Assembly: GCA_052387335.1 (NCBI GenBank)
Contig: JBQTJH010000147.1
Coordinates: 1 to 11,392, forward strand
Origin: Panacagrimonas sp052387335
GTDB lineage: Bacteria; Pseudomonadota; Gammaproteobacteria; Nevskiales; Nevskiaceae
Length of the DNA stretch: 11,392 nt
Direction of reading: 5' to 3'
The notes below the pieces were generated by a model. The model was not told the DNA's origin. It did not search any database and saw nothing but the letters and a program-made list of their open reading frames with translations. A program made the position numbers and the translations under genes. Within the stretch, counting starts at the first letter, position 1. Every line of letters begins with the position of its first letter. Positions 1-7,266 of the stretch are shown in pieces.

Positions 1-27
1 TTTGGCCGCAACCCGAAGGGGCGGGGC

Positions 28-110
28 CGCTTTTGCGCATCGCTGCGTTAGTCGCTCCTCATGTACTTCAAGTACACCTCGTCGCTCCTTCCTTGCGCTG
101 CGCAAAAGCG
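28..110. repeat. Imperfect palindromic intergenic repeat
   Basis: The 12-base arm at 28-39 (CGCTTTTGCGCA) is the exact reverse complement of 99-110. A central palindrome at 63-75 (GTACTT-C-AAGTAC) has the same centre of symmetry, position 69, so the whole stretch is one hairpin-forming unit. The parts between pair poorly, but GTCGCTCCT occurs as a direct repeat at 51-59 and 81-89. This style (GCTGCG..., GTCGCTCCT, a short palindrome, then TTGCGC) resembles dispersed short repeats of unknown function found between genes in many gammaproteobacteria. That resemblance is from memory, and copy number cannot be judged from one window. The element may extend to about 150, where the sequence becomes gene-leader-like. 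Confidence 0.6.
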
Positions 111-163
111 ACCTCCGCCGCAGCGACTATTCATATGTCAACAGACCCTAAGCGCAAGCGCAC

Positions 164-168
164 AAGGA
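164..168 (+). promoter_or_regulatory. Ribosome binding site deciding the start at 178
   Basis: AAGGA lies 9 bases before the ATG at 178. It supports that ATG over the in-frame ATG at 61, which lies inside the palindromic repeat. Confidence 0.6.
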
Positions 169-177
169 CAGGCTTCG

Positions 178-501
178 ATGGGTTTTGAAATTCACATGTA
201 CATGGCCGTGGCCAAAGCCAACACCGCGAGCGGTTACACCAGCGGCGAATGCCATCCAGCGCTGGTGTTCCTGCGTCAGCCCGAGGGCAGCGAACATGAT
301 CTGTCTGCGGCCGAGCGAGTCTTGCTCGAAGCCGGCTGGGACGAGGTCGACTTCACCAAGGCCGGCACCTTGCCCAAGGACGCCCAGCAAGACATGACCG
401 AACCGTTCGGCTCGCGCTATCGCAGCGCGGTGGAACTGGGGCAGGCGCTGCTGATCTACGACACGGTGGTCAAACCCGCGCCGCGCGCGGCAAATTCCTG
501 A
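178..501 (+). CDS. Small protein of unknown function (107 aa)
   Basis: I do not recognise this protein. The start at 178 is chosen because an AAGGA ribosome binding site precedes it at good spacing. The longer frame from 61 would translate the hairpin repeat and is unlikely. The product begins MGFEIHMYMAVAKANTASGY, has no obvious signal peptide or membrane segment, and looks like a soluble alpha/beta mini-domain: a hydrophobic strand (ALVFL, about residues 28-32), an acidic helix (DLSAAERVLLEAGW, about 41-54), and a closing strand (ALLIYDTVV). A single Cys-His pair (GECHP, about 23-27) is the only candidate functional site. It is the only convincing + strand gene here and converges on ftsX with a 34-base gap, so it is probably transcribed alone. 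Codon use looks like that of its neighbours. It is likely a real but uncharacterised gene. Confidence 0.7.
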   Translation: MGFEIHMYMAVAKANTASGYTSGECHPALVFLRQPEGSEHDLSAAERVLLEAGWDEVDFTKAGTLPKDAQQDMTEPFGSRYRSAVELGQALLIYDTVVKPAPRAANS

Positions 502-535
502 GCACGACCCACCCCAGGCAGGCCGCGTCGCGCCG

Positions 536-1468
536 CTACAGTCGTCCTAAATGTCGCGCCACGGCGAGCCAGGCGCCGGTCAATCCCAGTAGCGCACCGG
601 CGCCCAGCACCGCGAGCAGGACCTGCGGTGCCGGGCCCTGCACCGCGAATGCGCCTTCGTAGAGCTGCACCAGGTTCTGCACCGGCTGGGCCAAGGCATA
701 GCGCGCGACGTAGAGCGCAATGATCGCGACCACGCCGCCGGACAAGCCGTACCAGAAGCCGGCGTACAGAAAGGGCCGGCGGATGAAACTATTGGGCGCG
801 CCCACCAGTTTCATCACGCTGATTTCGTCGCGGCGCGCTTCAATGTCCAGGCGAATGGTGTTGCCCATTGCCAGCACCGCGGCCAGCCCCAGGGCAATGG
901 CCAGCATCAGCGCCAGACGCGAAGCCACCGCCAGCGCTGCTGCGATGCGCGCGCTCCAGCCGCTGTCGAGCTGCACCTGTTCCACTTCCGCGCGTGTGCG
1001 CAATTCGGCGGCAAAACTTTCCATGCCGGCGGTGTCCAGTTCCGGTTTGGGCGTGAGTGCAATCGACGCCGGCAGCGGGTTGTCCTGCAGTGCGTCGAGC
1101 ACCGCGTCCAGATCCGTACGTTCGCGAAAATTCCTCAGCGCCTGCTCACGCGAGGTGTAGACCGCGCGCTCCACCGTGGCCTGCTGCGCCAGGCTGCTGG
1201 CCAGCGCGTTGCCCTCGTCGGCGCTGACCGCGTCACGCAGGAACACGGTGATGCTGCGTGTCTGATTCAGTCCGCCGGCGGCTGCGCGCAGATTCTCCAC
1301 CAACAGTTGCAGGCCCGCAGGCAAGGCCAAGGTGATGCCGATGACCAGCGCGGTCAGCAAGGTCGCCACCGGCGCGCGCCACTGCCGGCCGAACGACGCA
1401 ACGCAGACACGCGCGTGCTCTGACAGGTAACGGCGCATAAAGCTGGGACGCGTGAAGCCGGTGCTCAT
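536..1468 (-). CDS. ftsX: Cell division protein FtsX (ABC transporter-type permease)
   Basis: FtsX is the inner-membrane half of FtsEX. In the divisome this complex uses FtsE ATP hydrolysis to control septal peptidoglycan hydrolases through periplasmic activators. The 310-aa protein has the family layout: a cytoplasmic N-terminus, TM1 about 34-57, a periplasmic domain about 60-175 starting near SITVFLRDAV, then TM2 about 177-201, TM3 about 231-254 and TM4 about 281-303. The hallmark cytoplasmic segment after TM2, EISVMKLVGAPNSFIRRP (about 215-232), is present and near-canonical. Its ATG overlaps the ftsE stop by four bases (ATGA), implying translational coupling. It ends the seven-gene - strand run. 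In many gammaproteobacteria rpoH follows ftsX, but here a small convergent gene follows instead. Identification is secure from motif, topology and its ftsE partner. Confidence 0.96.
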   Translation of the reverse strand: MSTGFTRPSFMRRYLSEHARVCVASFGRQWRAPVATLLTALVIGITLALPAGLQLLVENLRAAAGGLNQTRSITVFLRDAVSADEGNALASSLAQQATVERAVYTSREQALRNFRERTDLDAVLDALQDNPLPASIALTPKPELDTAGMESFAAELRTRAEVEQVQLDSGWSARIAAALAVASRLALMLAIALGLAAVLAMGNTIRLDIEARRDEISVMKLVGAPNSFIRRPFLYAGFWYGLSGGVVAIIALYVARYALAQPVQNLVQLYEGAFAVQGPAPQVLLAVLGAGALLGLTGAWLAVARHLGRL

Positions 1469-2187
1469 GTATCCAGCTCCATGCGCGAAGCGGCCTGCGC
1501 CGCGTTGTCGGCGACCTGGCCATTTTCCAGATGAATCATGCGATGGCCCAGACGCTGGATCAGATCAATGGCGTGCGTCGCGATCAGCAGACTCACGCCG
1601 GCTTCGTTGAAGCGTTCGAATAGGCGCATCACATCCAACGCCGTGCGCGGGTCCAGATTGCCGGTGGGTTCGTCGGCCAGAATCAGCTGCGGCCGCGCGA
1701 CGATGGCGCGTGCAATGCCAACGCGCTGCTGTTCGCCGCCAGAGAGCCGCATCGGCAGGAATTTTTCGCGGCCGAGCAGGCCGACGGCGTCGAGTGCGGC
1801 ACGCACGCGGCGCGCGATATCGGTATGCGCCAGACCACGGATCACCAGCGGCAGGGCCACGTTGTCGAACACGCTGCGATCGTGCAGCAACTGAAAGTCC
1901 TGGAAGATCAGGCCAAGCTCACGCCGATGCGCGGGAATCTTGCCGCTGCGGACCTCGGCCAGGTTGCGGCCATTCATCAAGACCTGGCCGGTGGTGGCAC
2001 GCATCTGCAAGGCGGCCAGGCGCAGCACCGTGGACTTGCCGACGCCGCTGGGGCCGGTGAGAAACAGCATCTCGCCGCGTTCCAGGGTGAAGCTCATGCC
2101 CTTGAGCACGTCGGCGCCGCCGGGATAACGACAGCCGACCTCGCGAAATTCCAGCATGGACTCGGACAGCTTGGGCTCGTTGCGCAT
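1465..2187 (-). CDS. ftsE: Cell division ATP-binding protein FtsE
   Basis: FtsE is the cytoplasmic ATPase of FtsEX and drives conformational change in FtsX at the septum. All ABC ATPase motifs are visible: Walker A GPSGVGKST (residues 45-53), Q-loop Gln in FQDFQ (about 96), signature LSGGEQQR (148-155), Walker B LILADEPTGNLD (168-179) and the H-loop His in ATHAID (205). The length of 240 aa slightly exceeds the usual roughly 220. The start is uncertain. The ATG at 2187 has a plausible AGGCGAG site about 9 bases upstream, inside the end of ftsY. The in-frame ATG at 2157 (MLEFREVGCRYPGG) gives 230 aa and matches where most FtsE proteins begin, but shows no clear ribosome binding site. The gene lies 14 bases after ftsY and overlaps ftsX by four bases. 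Confidence 0.96.
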   Translation of the reverse strand: MRNEPKLSESMLEFREVGCRYPGGADVLKGMSFTLERGEMLFLTGPSGVGKSTVLRLAALQMRATTGQVLMNGRNLAEVRSGKIPAHRRELGLIFQDFQLLHDRSVFDNVALPLVIRGLAHTDIARRVRAALDAVGLLGREKFLPMRLSGGEQQRVGIARAIVARPQLILADEPTGNLDPRTALDVMRLFERFNEAGVSLLIATHAIDLIQRLGHRMIHLENGQVADNAAQAASRMELDT

Positions 2188-2201
2188 GCGAAATTACTCG
2201 C

Positions 2202-3128
2202 CTATTCGCCGATCAATGCTGCGGCGTAGGCCGCGGCATCGAAGGGCTGAAGATCATCGATCGCTTCACCCAGGCCGATGAAACGCACCGGCAAGGACAG
2301 GCGCTTGGCGATGGCCAGCAGAATGCCGCCTTTGGCAGTGCCATCCAGCTTGGTGATGCTGATGCCGGTCAGGCCGATGGCCTCGTGAAACTGCACGGCC
2401 TGATTCAGTGCGTTCTGGCCGGTGGTGGCGTCCACCACCAGCATGACTTCATGCGGCGCGTAGGCATCGTGCTTCTGCACCACGCGCTTGATCTTGCGCA
2501 GCTCGTCCATCAAATGACTCTGCGTGTGCAGGCGACCGGCGGTGTCGGCGATCACCACGTCGATGCCGCGCGCCTTGGCCGACTGCACCGCGTCAAAAAT
2601 CACGCTGGCGGAATCTGCGCCCTCGCCCTGACTCAGGATCGGCACACCGGCGCGCTCCGACCAGGTGGTGAGCTGCTGCACCGCCGCGGCACGAAACGTA
2701 TCGCCGGCGGCCAACAACACGGTCTTGCCTTCGGCCTTGAAGCGCGCTGCCATCTTGCCGATGGTGGTGGTCTTGCCGACGCCGTTGACGCCCGCGACAA
2801 ACAAAATATAGGGCTTGATGAAGGGTGGAATCTGCAGGGGTTGCGACACCGGATTGAGCAATTCCACCAGCGCGGTTTTCAGTTCGGCGCGCAGCTGCTT
2901 TTCGTTCTTGATGCGACCCAGGTTGATACCGATACGCAGGCGCTCGACCAGCCACTCGGTGACATCGATACCGGTATCGGCCATCAGCAGACGGGTCTCG
3001 AAATCTTCCAGTGCATCGGGGCTGAGCTTTTCCGCGGCGAAGAAACTACCGATATCGCGCGTCAGAAATGAATCGCCCTTGTTGAGACGCGAGCGAAACT
3101 TGTTCAGCAGATTCTGCGAGTCGGACAT
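2202..3128 (-). CDS. ftsY: Signal recognition particle receptor FtsY
   Basis: FtsY is the SRP GTPase that docks ribosome-nascent chain complexes carrying inner-membrane proteins at the SecYEG translocon. The 308-aa protein holds the NG core: a helical N domain about 20-95, then the GTPase domain with G1 GVNGVGKT (113-120), DTFRAAA (143-149), G3 DTAGRLH (195-201), G4 TKLD (259-262) followed by GTAKGG, and the closing GLGE (285-288). It lacks the long acidic A domain of E. coli FtsY and keeps only a short basic/amphipathic N-terminal stretch (NLLNKFRSRLNKGDSFL), probably the membrane-binding helix. The ATG follows the stop of the upstream gene by two bases, so coupled translation is likely because no good Shine-Dalgarno sequence is seen. 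ftsE and ftsX follow directly. Confidence 0.97.
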   Translation of the reverse strand: MSDSQNLLNKFRSRLNKGDSFLTRDIGSFFAAEKLSPDALEDFETRLLMADTGIDVTEWLVERLRIGINLGRIKNEKQLRAELKTALVELLNPVSQPLQIPPFIKPYILFVAGVNGVGKTTTIGKMAARFKAEGKTVLLAAGDTFRAAAVQQLTTWSERAGVPILSQGEGADSASVIFDAVQSAKARGIDVVIADTAGRLHTQSHLMDELRKIKRVVQKHDAYAPHEVMLVVDATTGQNALNQAVQFHEAIGLTGISITKLDGTAKGGILLAIAKRLSLPVRFIGLGEAIDDLQPFDAAAYAAALIGE

Positions 3129-3130
3129 GA

Positions 3131-5188
3131 TCAGGGGCTGGTCAGGGGAACCGGCGCGCCCAGGGGCACTTCCGGCATCGGCTCAGTGTAAAGAACCGCC
3201 GCAGCGCCCATCAGCCAGACGCGATGCCCGTCGCGCTCCACCGCACGGATCGTGGTGCGTTCGGTGCGGCCCGGCAGGGGCGGCAACACCGGTGCATCGG
3301 GTTCGGTCACCGGGTAGCGAAACAGGCGGTAGAAGGTGCGCACGCGCTGTTCGCTCAAGGTGCCCAGCCACACCGGTACCAGACCTTCGTCGCTGGCCAC
3401 GCGCACGCCGGAATCCCAGACGCGCACCAGGCGCTGTCGTTCGCCGTCGATGCGTCGACGCAGACTCAAGCGCGGATGCATGCCCGCATGCACCTGCGGC
3501 AGCACCGGCAGTTCGCTGATCAGCGTGGTCTGAGTCAACCAGCGCAAAGTGTCGGTGGGTCGCAGCGGCGGCAGGGTGCGCCAGCCGGCGGCGCGCAGCT
3601 CGGCTTCGATCACCGCTTCCGAGGCGGCCCACTGGAAGTCGAAGGGACGCAGCCCGCGCCCGCGTGCGTCGATGCGCGCCAGCGGCAGCTCGCTCCAGCC
3701 CTGGTCCCACCACAGGTCCAGCGGCATTTCGCGCGCGGTGGTTTCAGGCGCCGGTGTCGGCGGTTGATGGGCTGCGCGGTCTACGCCCCAGCTCATGCTG
3801 GCGGCGAGCAGGAAGGCGGCTGCCACCGGCAGCGAAAAGCTGGCGGCGAACAGGCGTTCTGGTCGGTGCTGGCGATAGCCCAAGGTCAGCGCGGCAATCC
3901 ACAGCAGGCCCATCACCACGGCAAAACTGTTGAGGCTGATCCATTCCTGCGCCAGCACCAGGCGCGACAGACTGATCAGCAAGACCAGGGCAATGGCCAT
4001 GCCGTAGGCCAGCATGCGCACCTGCTGCGGTCGCCAGGTTGCGATCAGCACGGCGGCGAAGCCATAGATGATCGTAGGCATGGCCAGGTCGCGCAGCGGT
4101 ACGGTCGCGCCATTGGCATGGCCGAAGAACATCGCTGGCGGCGGCAGTAGCGGAGCCAAGCTCAGCAATGCGGTCAGCAGCACGCCAAAGACCAGCGCCG
4201 CAATCCAGTGCGCAGCGGCATGCAAGCGCCGTCGCCACAGCAGCGCCGCCAGCACCGCCACCGCGGTGCTGCCGTACACCGGCCACTGGCCCAGGCGCGC
4301 GATGGCGCCCGCGACCGCAGTGCCCCAGGGCGTGGACAGGTCGGACAGGGTCTGGTGAATCAGGGCGTCCATTGCGCCGGGATATACGCGCCAGCCGGCG
4401 CCGCCGAAGCTGAGCAGCCAGATCGCGCCGCTGGCCAGCAACAGACTGCCGACGGCCAGCAGCGCGGGTGTTTCCGGTTGCGACGGATCTGCCAGACCTG
4501 GGCCGAAACGACCCAGGTGCCGATGCCGCCGGCTCCAGTCCAGGATCCGCGTGACCCACTGTTCGGCGTAGCGGTTGAACAGGGCGATGGCCGCGCGCAC
4601 CGCCCATACGCCCAGAATCAGCAGCACGATGCTCAGCACCAGCAACCCGGCCAGGCGCGTTGCGACTTCCGCGGCCAGACCCAGCGAAGCGCCGAACAGC
4701 ACGCCGGGAATCAGGTACACCAGCGCCCAGCCAACCGCCGCGACGAAATCCACGGTCAGGAACAGCCACACCGACATGCTCGACGCGCCCGCCAGCGCCG
4801 GGGTGATCGAACGTACCGGGCCCAGGAAGCGCGCCAGCATCACGCCCTTGCCGCCGTGCCGGGCAAAGAAGCTGCGGCCGCCAGCGATCAAGTCCGGGTA
4901 GCGCCGCAGCAGGCGGGATTCGAACAAGGCCTCGCCGTAGCGTCGGCCCAGCGCAAAGCTGATGGCGTCGCCCGTCAGCGCGCCGACCGCTGCGATCAGC
5001 GCGGTCGGCCACAGCTCCAGCGAGCCCAGCGCCACCAGCGCGCCCATGCCGAACAGCACGATGGCCGCTGGCACGAACGCGCCGACCAGAAACAGCGCGT
5101 CGGTGAGCGACACGAAGAACAGCAGCACCAGCGATTCACGCGGATGCGCGCCGATCCAGGCGAGCAGGGCTTGCGCGTGTTCTAGCAC
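3131..5188 (-). CDS. LssY-family membrane protein: DedA domain, degenerate PAP2-like region, LssY C-terminal domain
   Basis: This is a 685-aa inner-membrane fusion. Residues about 10-205 are a DedA/SNARE-associated domain (GDAISFALGRRYG about 73-85; ARFLGPVRSITPALAG about 119-134), a family linked to lipid scrambling and undecaprenyl-phosphate recycling. Residues about 240-465 form a run of TM helices positioned like a PAP2 lipid phosphatase, but PSGH is absent (LRDLAMPTIIYGFAAV at about 365-380 stands in its place). The SR...H motif reads SRLVLAQEW (408-416) with no His. Residues about 490-670 match my memory of the LssY C-terminal domain (LPQVHAGMHPRLSLRRR, DSGVRV, VPVWLGTLSE). The start is GTG at 5188, seven bases after hemL, and is not certain. 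I infer a lipid-handling role at the membrane. Phosphatase activity is doubtful. Confidence 0.85.
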   Translation of the reverse strand: MLEHAQALLAWIGAHPRESLVLLFFVSLTDALFLVGAFVPAAIVLFGMGALVALGSLELWPTALIAAVGALTGDAISFALGRRYGEALFESRLLRRYPDLIAGGRSFFARHGGKGVMLARFLGPVRSITPALAGASSMSVWLFLTVDFVAAVGWALVYLIPGVLFGASLGLAAEVATRLAGLLVLSIVLLILGVWAVRAAIALFNRYAEQWVTRILDWSRRHRHLGRFGPGLADPSQPETPALLAVGSLLLASGAIWLLSFGGAGWRVYPGAMDALIHQTLSDLSTPWGTAVAGAIARLGQWPVYGSTAVAVLAALLWRRRLHAAAHWIAALVFGVLLTALLSLAPLLPPPAMFFGHANGATVPLRDLAMPTIIYGFAAVLIATWRPQQVRMLAYGMAIALVLLISLSRLVLAQEWISLNSFAVVMGLLWIAALTLGYRQHRPERLFAASFSLPVAAAFLLAASMSWGVDRAAHQPPTPAPETTAREMPLDLWWDQGWSELPLARIDARGRGLRPFDFQWAASEAVIEAELRAAGWRTLPPLRPTDTLRWLTQTTLISELPVLPQVHAGMHPRLSLRRRIDGERQRLVRVWDSGVRVASDEGLVPVWLGTLSEQRVRTFYRLFRYPVTEPDAPVLPPLPGRTERTTIRAVERDGHRVWLMGAAAVLYTEPMPEVPLGAPVPLTSP

Positions 5189-5195
5189 TCGGCGA

Positions 5196-6497
5196 TCAGC
5201 GCCCGGCGATCAGCGCGAAGGCTGCGCGCGCAGCCTCCACCGTCTGCTGCACGTCGCGCGCGCCGGGCCTGGCCGAGACGAAGCCGGCCGCGGAGGCCGA
5301 CGGCGCTAGATACACGCCGCGCTCCAGCATCAGGTGAAAGAAGCGCTTGAAGCGTTCGATGTCGCTGCGACCCACATCATCGAGCCCGCGAATCGGCCCG
5401 CGACCGAAATACAGCCCGAACATGCTGCCGACCTGGGTGGTGGTGAAGGCGATGCCGTGGGCGTCGGCCGCCTGCTGCAAGCCCTGGCACAGCGCGCGCG
5501 TGCTGGTTTCGAGTTGCGCGTAGATCGCCGCGTCATCCAGCGCACGCAGCAAGGCCAGGCCGGCTGACATCGCCAGCGGATTCCCGCTCAAGGTTCCGGC
5601 CTGATACACCGGGCCGAGCGGCGCCAGTTTCTGCATCACCTCGCGGCGTCCGCCGAACGCGCCCACCGGCAGACCGCCGCCGATGATTTTTCCCAGGGTG
5701 ATCAGATCCGGTGCGATGCCGTACAGGCCCGCCGCGCCGCGCGTACCGACGCGAAAGCCGGTCATGACCTCATCGAAAATCAACAGCGCGCCGAATTCGT
5801 CGCACAGCGCGCGCAGACCGTTCAGGAATCCCGGCGCGGGCGGCACGCAATTCATGTTGCCGGCCACCGGCTCCACGATGACGCAGGCGATCGAAGCGGG
5901 ATTCGCCTGGAACAGTGCGCGCGTCGACTCCAGATCGTTGTAGGTCGCGGTGAGTGTGAGCTTGGCCAGTTCTGCCGGCACGCCGGGCGAAGTCGGCACG
6001 CCGAAGGTGAGCAGGCCGGACCCGGCCTTGACCAGCAGCGAATCGCCGTGACCGTGATAGCAGCCCTCAAATTTCAAAATCTGATCGCGGCCGGTGAAGC
6101 CGCGCGCCAGACGCAGCGCCGACATGGTCGCCTCGGTGCCGCTCGAACACAGCCTGACCATATCCAGATGCGGCACCCGTGCGCACAGCAGCTCGGCCAT
6201 CTCGATCTCGGCCTCGGTCGGCGCGCCGTAGCTCATGCCGATCGCGGCCTGCCGGGTCACGGCCTCGATCACCGCCGGATGCTGATGGCCCAGAATCATC
6301 GGCCCCCAGGAGCCGACGTAGTCGATATAGGCCTTGCCGTCGGCGTCGTAGATGTAGGCGCCCTGTGCACGCTCGATGAAGCGCGGCGTGCCGCCCACCG
6401 ATTTGAACGCACGCACCGGCGAATTGACGCCGCCGGGAATGTGCTGCTGCGCGCGTTCGAATAAGTATTCAGATCGGGACTGTTCGGATCGGGTCAT
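5196..6497 (-). CDS. hemL: Glutamate-1-semialdehyde 2,1-aminomutase
   Basis: HemL is a PLP enzyme that converts glutamate-1-semialdehyde to 5-aminolevulinate in the C5 route to haem and other tetrapyrroles in the cytosol. The 433-aa length is normal. Visible landmarks are the N-terminal PGGVNSPVRAF (21-31), the PLP-phosphate loop SSGTEATMSALRLAR (118-132), FEGCYHGHGDS (143-153), the cofactor-binding aspartate in LLIFDEVMTGFR (Asp242), and the Schiff-base lysine in LGKIIGGGLPVGAFGG (Lys270). The C-terminal part keeps QAGTLSGNPLAMSAGLALL. The start ATG (MTRSEQSRSEYLF) has no strong ribosome binding site. The gene sits 134 bases after thiE, and the LssY-family gene starts seven bases after its stop. 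Linkage of hemL to thiE and thiD is familiar from pseudomonads and relatives. Confidence 0.97.
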   Translation of the reverse strand: MTRSEQSRSEYLFERAQQHIPGGVNSPVRAFKSVGGTPRFIERAQGAYIYDADGKAYIDYVGSWGPMILGHQHPAVIEAVTRQAAIGMSYGAPTEAEIEMAELLCARVPHLDMVRLCSSGTEATMSALRLARGFTGRDQILKFEGCYHGHGDSLLVKAGSGLLTFGVPTSPGVPAELAKLTLTATYNDLESTRALFQANPASIACVIVEPVAGNMNCVPPAPGFLNGLRALCDEFGALLIFDEVMTGFRVGTRGAAGLYGIAPDLITLGKIIGGGLPVGAFGGRREVMQKLAPLGPVYQAGTLSGNPLAMSAGLALLRALDDAAIYAQLETSTRALCQGLQQAADAHGIAFTTTQVGSMFGLYFGRGPIRGLDDVGRSDIERFKRFFHLMLERGVYLAPSASAAGFVSARPGARDVQQTVEAARAAFALIAGR

Positions 6498-6536
6498 GGC
6501 GCGCGTCGAGGATGTCGTGAGGCCGGATTGGAGATT

Positions 6537-6623
6537 CTACGGAGCGTCGGTGGCGCTGACAGGGCGCGTGTGTAGCAGCCAGCCAATGAACAGCGCGATC
6601 CGCATCACTCCATTCCAGTTCAT
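6537..6623 (-). CDS. Possible 28-aa hydrophobic peptide in the thiE-hemL gap
   Basis: A short frame opens with ATG at 6623, eight bases after the thiE stop, and ends with TAG at 6539-6537. It encodes a peptide with a basic/hydrophobic core (MRIALFIGWLL) followed by a signal-peptidase-like VSA|TDAP ending. There is no Shine-Dalgarno sequence, although termination-reinitiation after thiE is conceivable. It could be a tiny membrane peptide, the remnant of a decayed secreted-protein gene, or chance in a G+C-rich spacer. Chance is the most likely single explanation without conservation data. Confidence 0.2.
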   Translation of the reverse strand: MNWNGVMRIALFIGWLLHTRPVSATDAP

Positions 6624-6631
6624 CGGCGGAT

Positions 6632-7261
6632 TCAGGTGAAGACGCGTGCGTAGCCGCGTGCGGCGGCTTCGACATCGGAAGTGCCGAACACAGCTTCGAC
6701 CGCAGCGATCAGGTCGGCGCCCGCGTCGATGATCGGCACGGCGTTTTCGGCGGTGATGCCGCCAATGGCGCAGATCGGCAGGCTGGTGTGGATGCGCGCT
6801 TCGCGCAGCAGTTCCAGGCTCGCGCGTCGCGCATTGGGCTTGGTGCGCGAAGGATAGAACGCGCCGAAGGCCAGGTAGTCGGCGCCGCCTTCGCTGGCGG
6901 CGCGGGCGCGTTCGAGCGAGTCCTGGCAGGTGATGCCGATGATGCGCTCGGGCCCCAATCGCAGCCGCGCCTCGCTCAGCGGTGCGTCGTCCAGGCCCAG
7001 ATGCACGCCGTGAGCCTGCACCTCGACGGCCAGTTCCACGTCGTCGTTGATGATCAATTTCGCGTTGTGGCGCGCGCACAGCGCCACCAGCGCGCGCGCC
7101 GATTCCAGCCGGCGCGCCGTGTCGCGGGATTTGTCGCGATACTGGATCAGGCGCGCGCCGCCGCGCAGCGCCGCGCTCACGTCCTGCAGCAGGCGCGCCG
7201 GCTGCAGACACAGGTCGGTCGGGGTGATGGCGTAGAGACCACGCAAGAGGGCGTAGGCCAT
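6632..7261 (-). CDS. thiE: Thiamine-phosphate synthase
   Basis: ThiE joins HMP-pyrophosphate and the thiazole phosphate carboxylate to give thiamine phosphate. It is a cytosolic TIM-barrel enzyme, and 209 aa is normal. Family landmarks, in order, are the N-terminal strand GLYAITPT (8-15), LIQYRDK (38-44), KLIINDD (68-74), GVHLGLDDAPL (85-95), IIGITCQDS (107-115), YLAFGAFYPSRTKPNA (129-144) and the phosphate-binding CAIGGITAEN (164-173). The SRTK segment is the usual pyrophosphate-contacting loop. The ATG at 7261 lies five bases after the thiD stop, so the two genes for the final steps are cotranscribed, ThiD supplying HMP-PP directly. No unusual residue is apparent. Confidence 0.96.
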   Translation of the reverse strand: MAYALLRGLYAITPTDLCLQPARLLQDVSAALRGGARLIQYRDKSRDTARRLESARALVALCARHNAKLIINDDVELAVEVQAHGVHLGLDDAPLSEARLRLGPERIIGITCQDSLERARAASEGGADYLAFGAFYPSRTKPNARRASLELLREARIHTSLPICAIGGITAENAVPIIDAGADLIAAVEAVFGTSDVEAAARGYARVFT

Positions 7262-7266
7262 GGCGA

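Noticed and set aside
61..177. N-terminal extension of the small + strand gene (start at 61)
   Set aside because: The extra residues are a translation of the palindromic repeat, and the ATG at 178 has its own ribosome binding site.
502..535. Bidirectional terminator between the small gene and ftsX
   Set aside because: No stable hairpin with a T-tract is visible in the 34-base gap.
2385..3071. Long open frame on the + strand opposite ftsY
   Set aside because: It is an antisense shadow of a clear conserved gene in G+C-rich DNA, with no recognisable domain.
3224..5185. Long + strand frames and a 422-aa alternative - strand frame over the LssY-family gene
   Set aside because: Their compositions (Gln/His/Arg-rich or Gly/Arg-rich) are typical of shadows, while the 685-aa frame has coherent domains and membrane helices.
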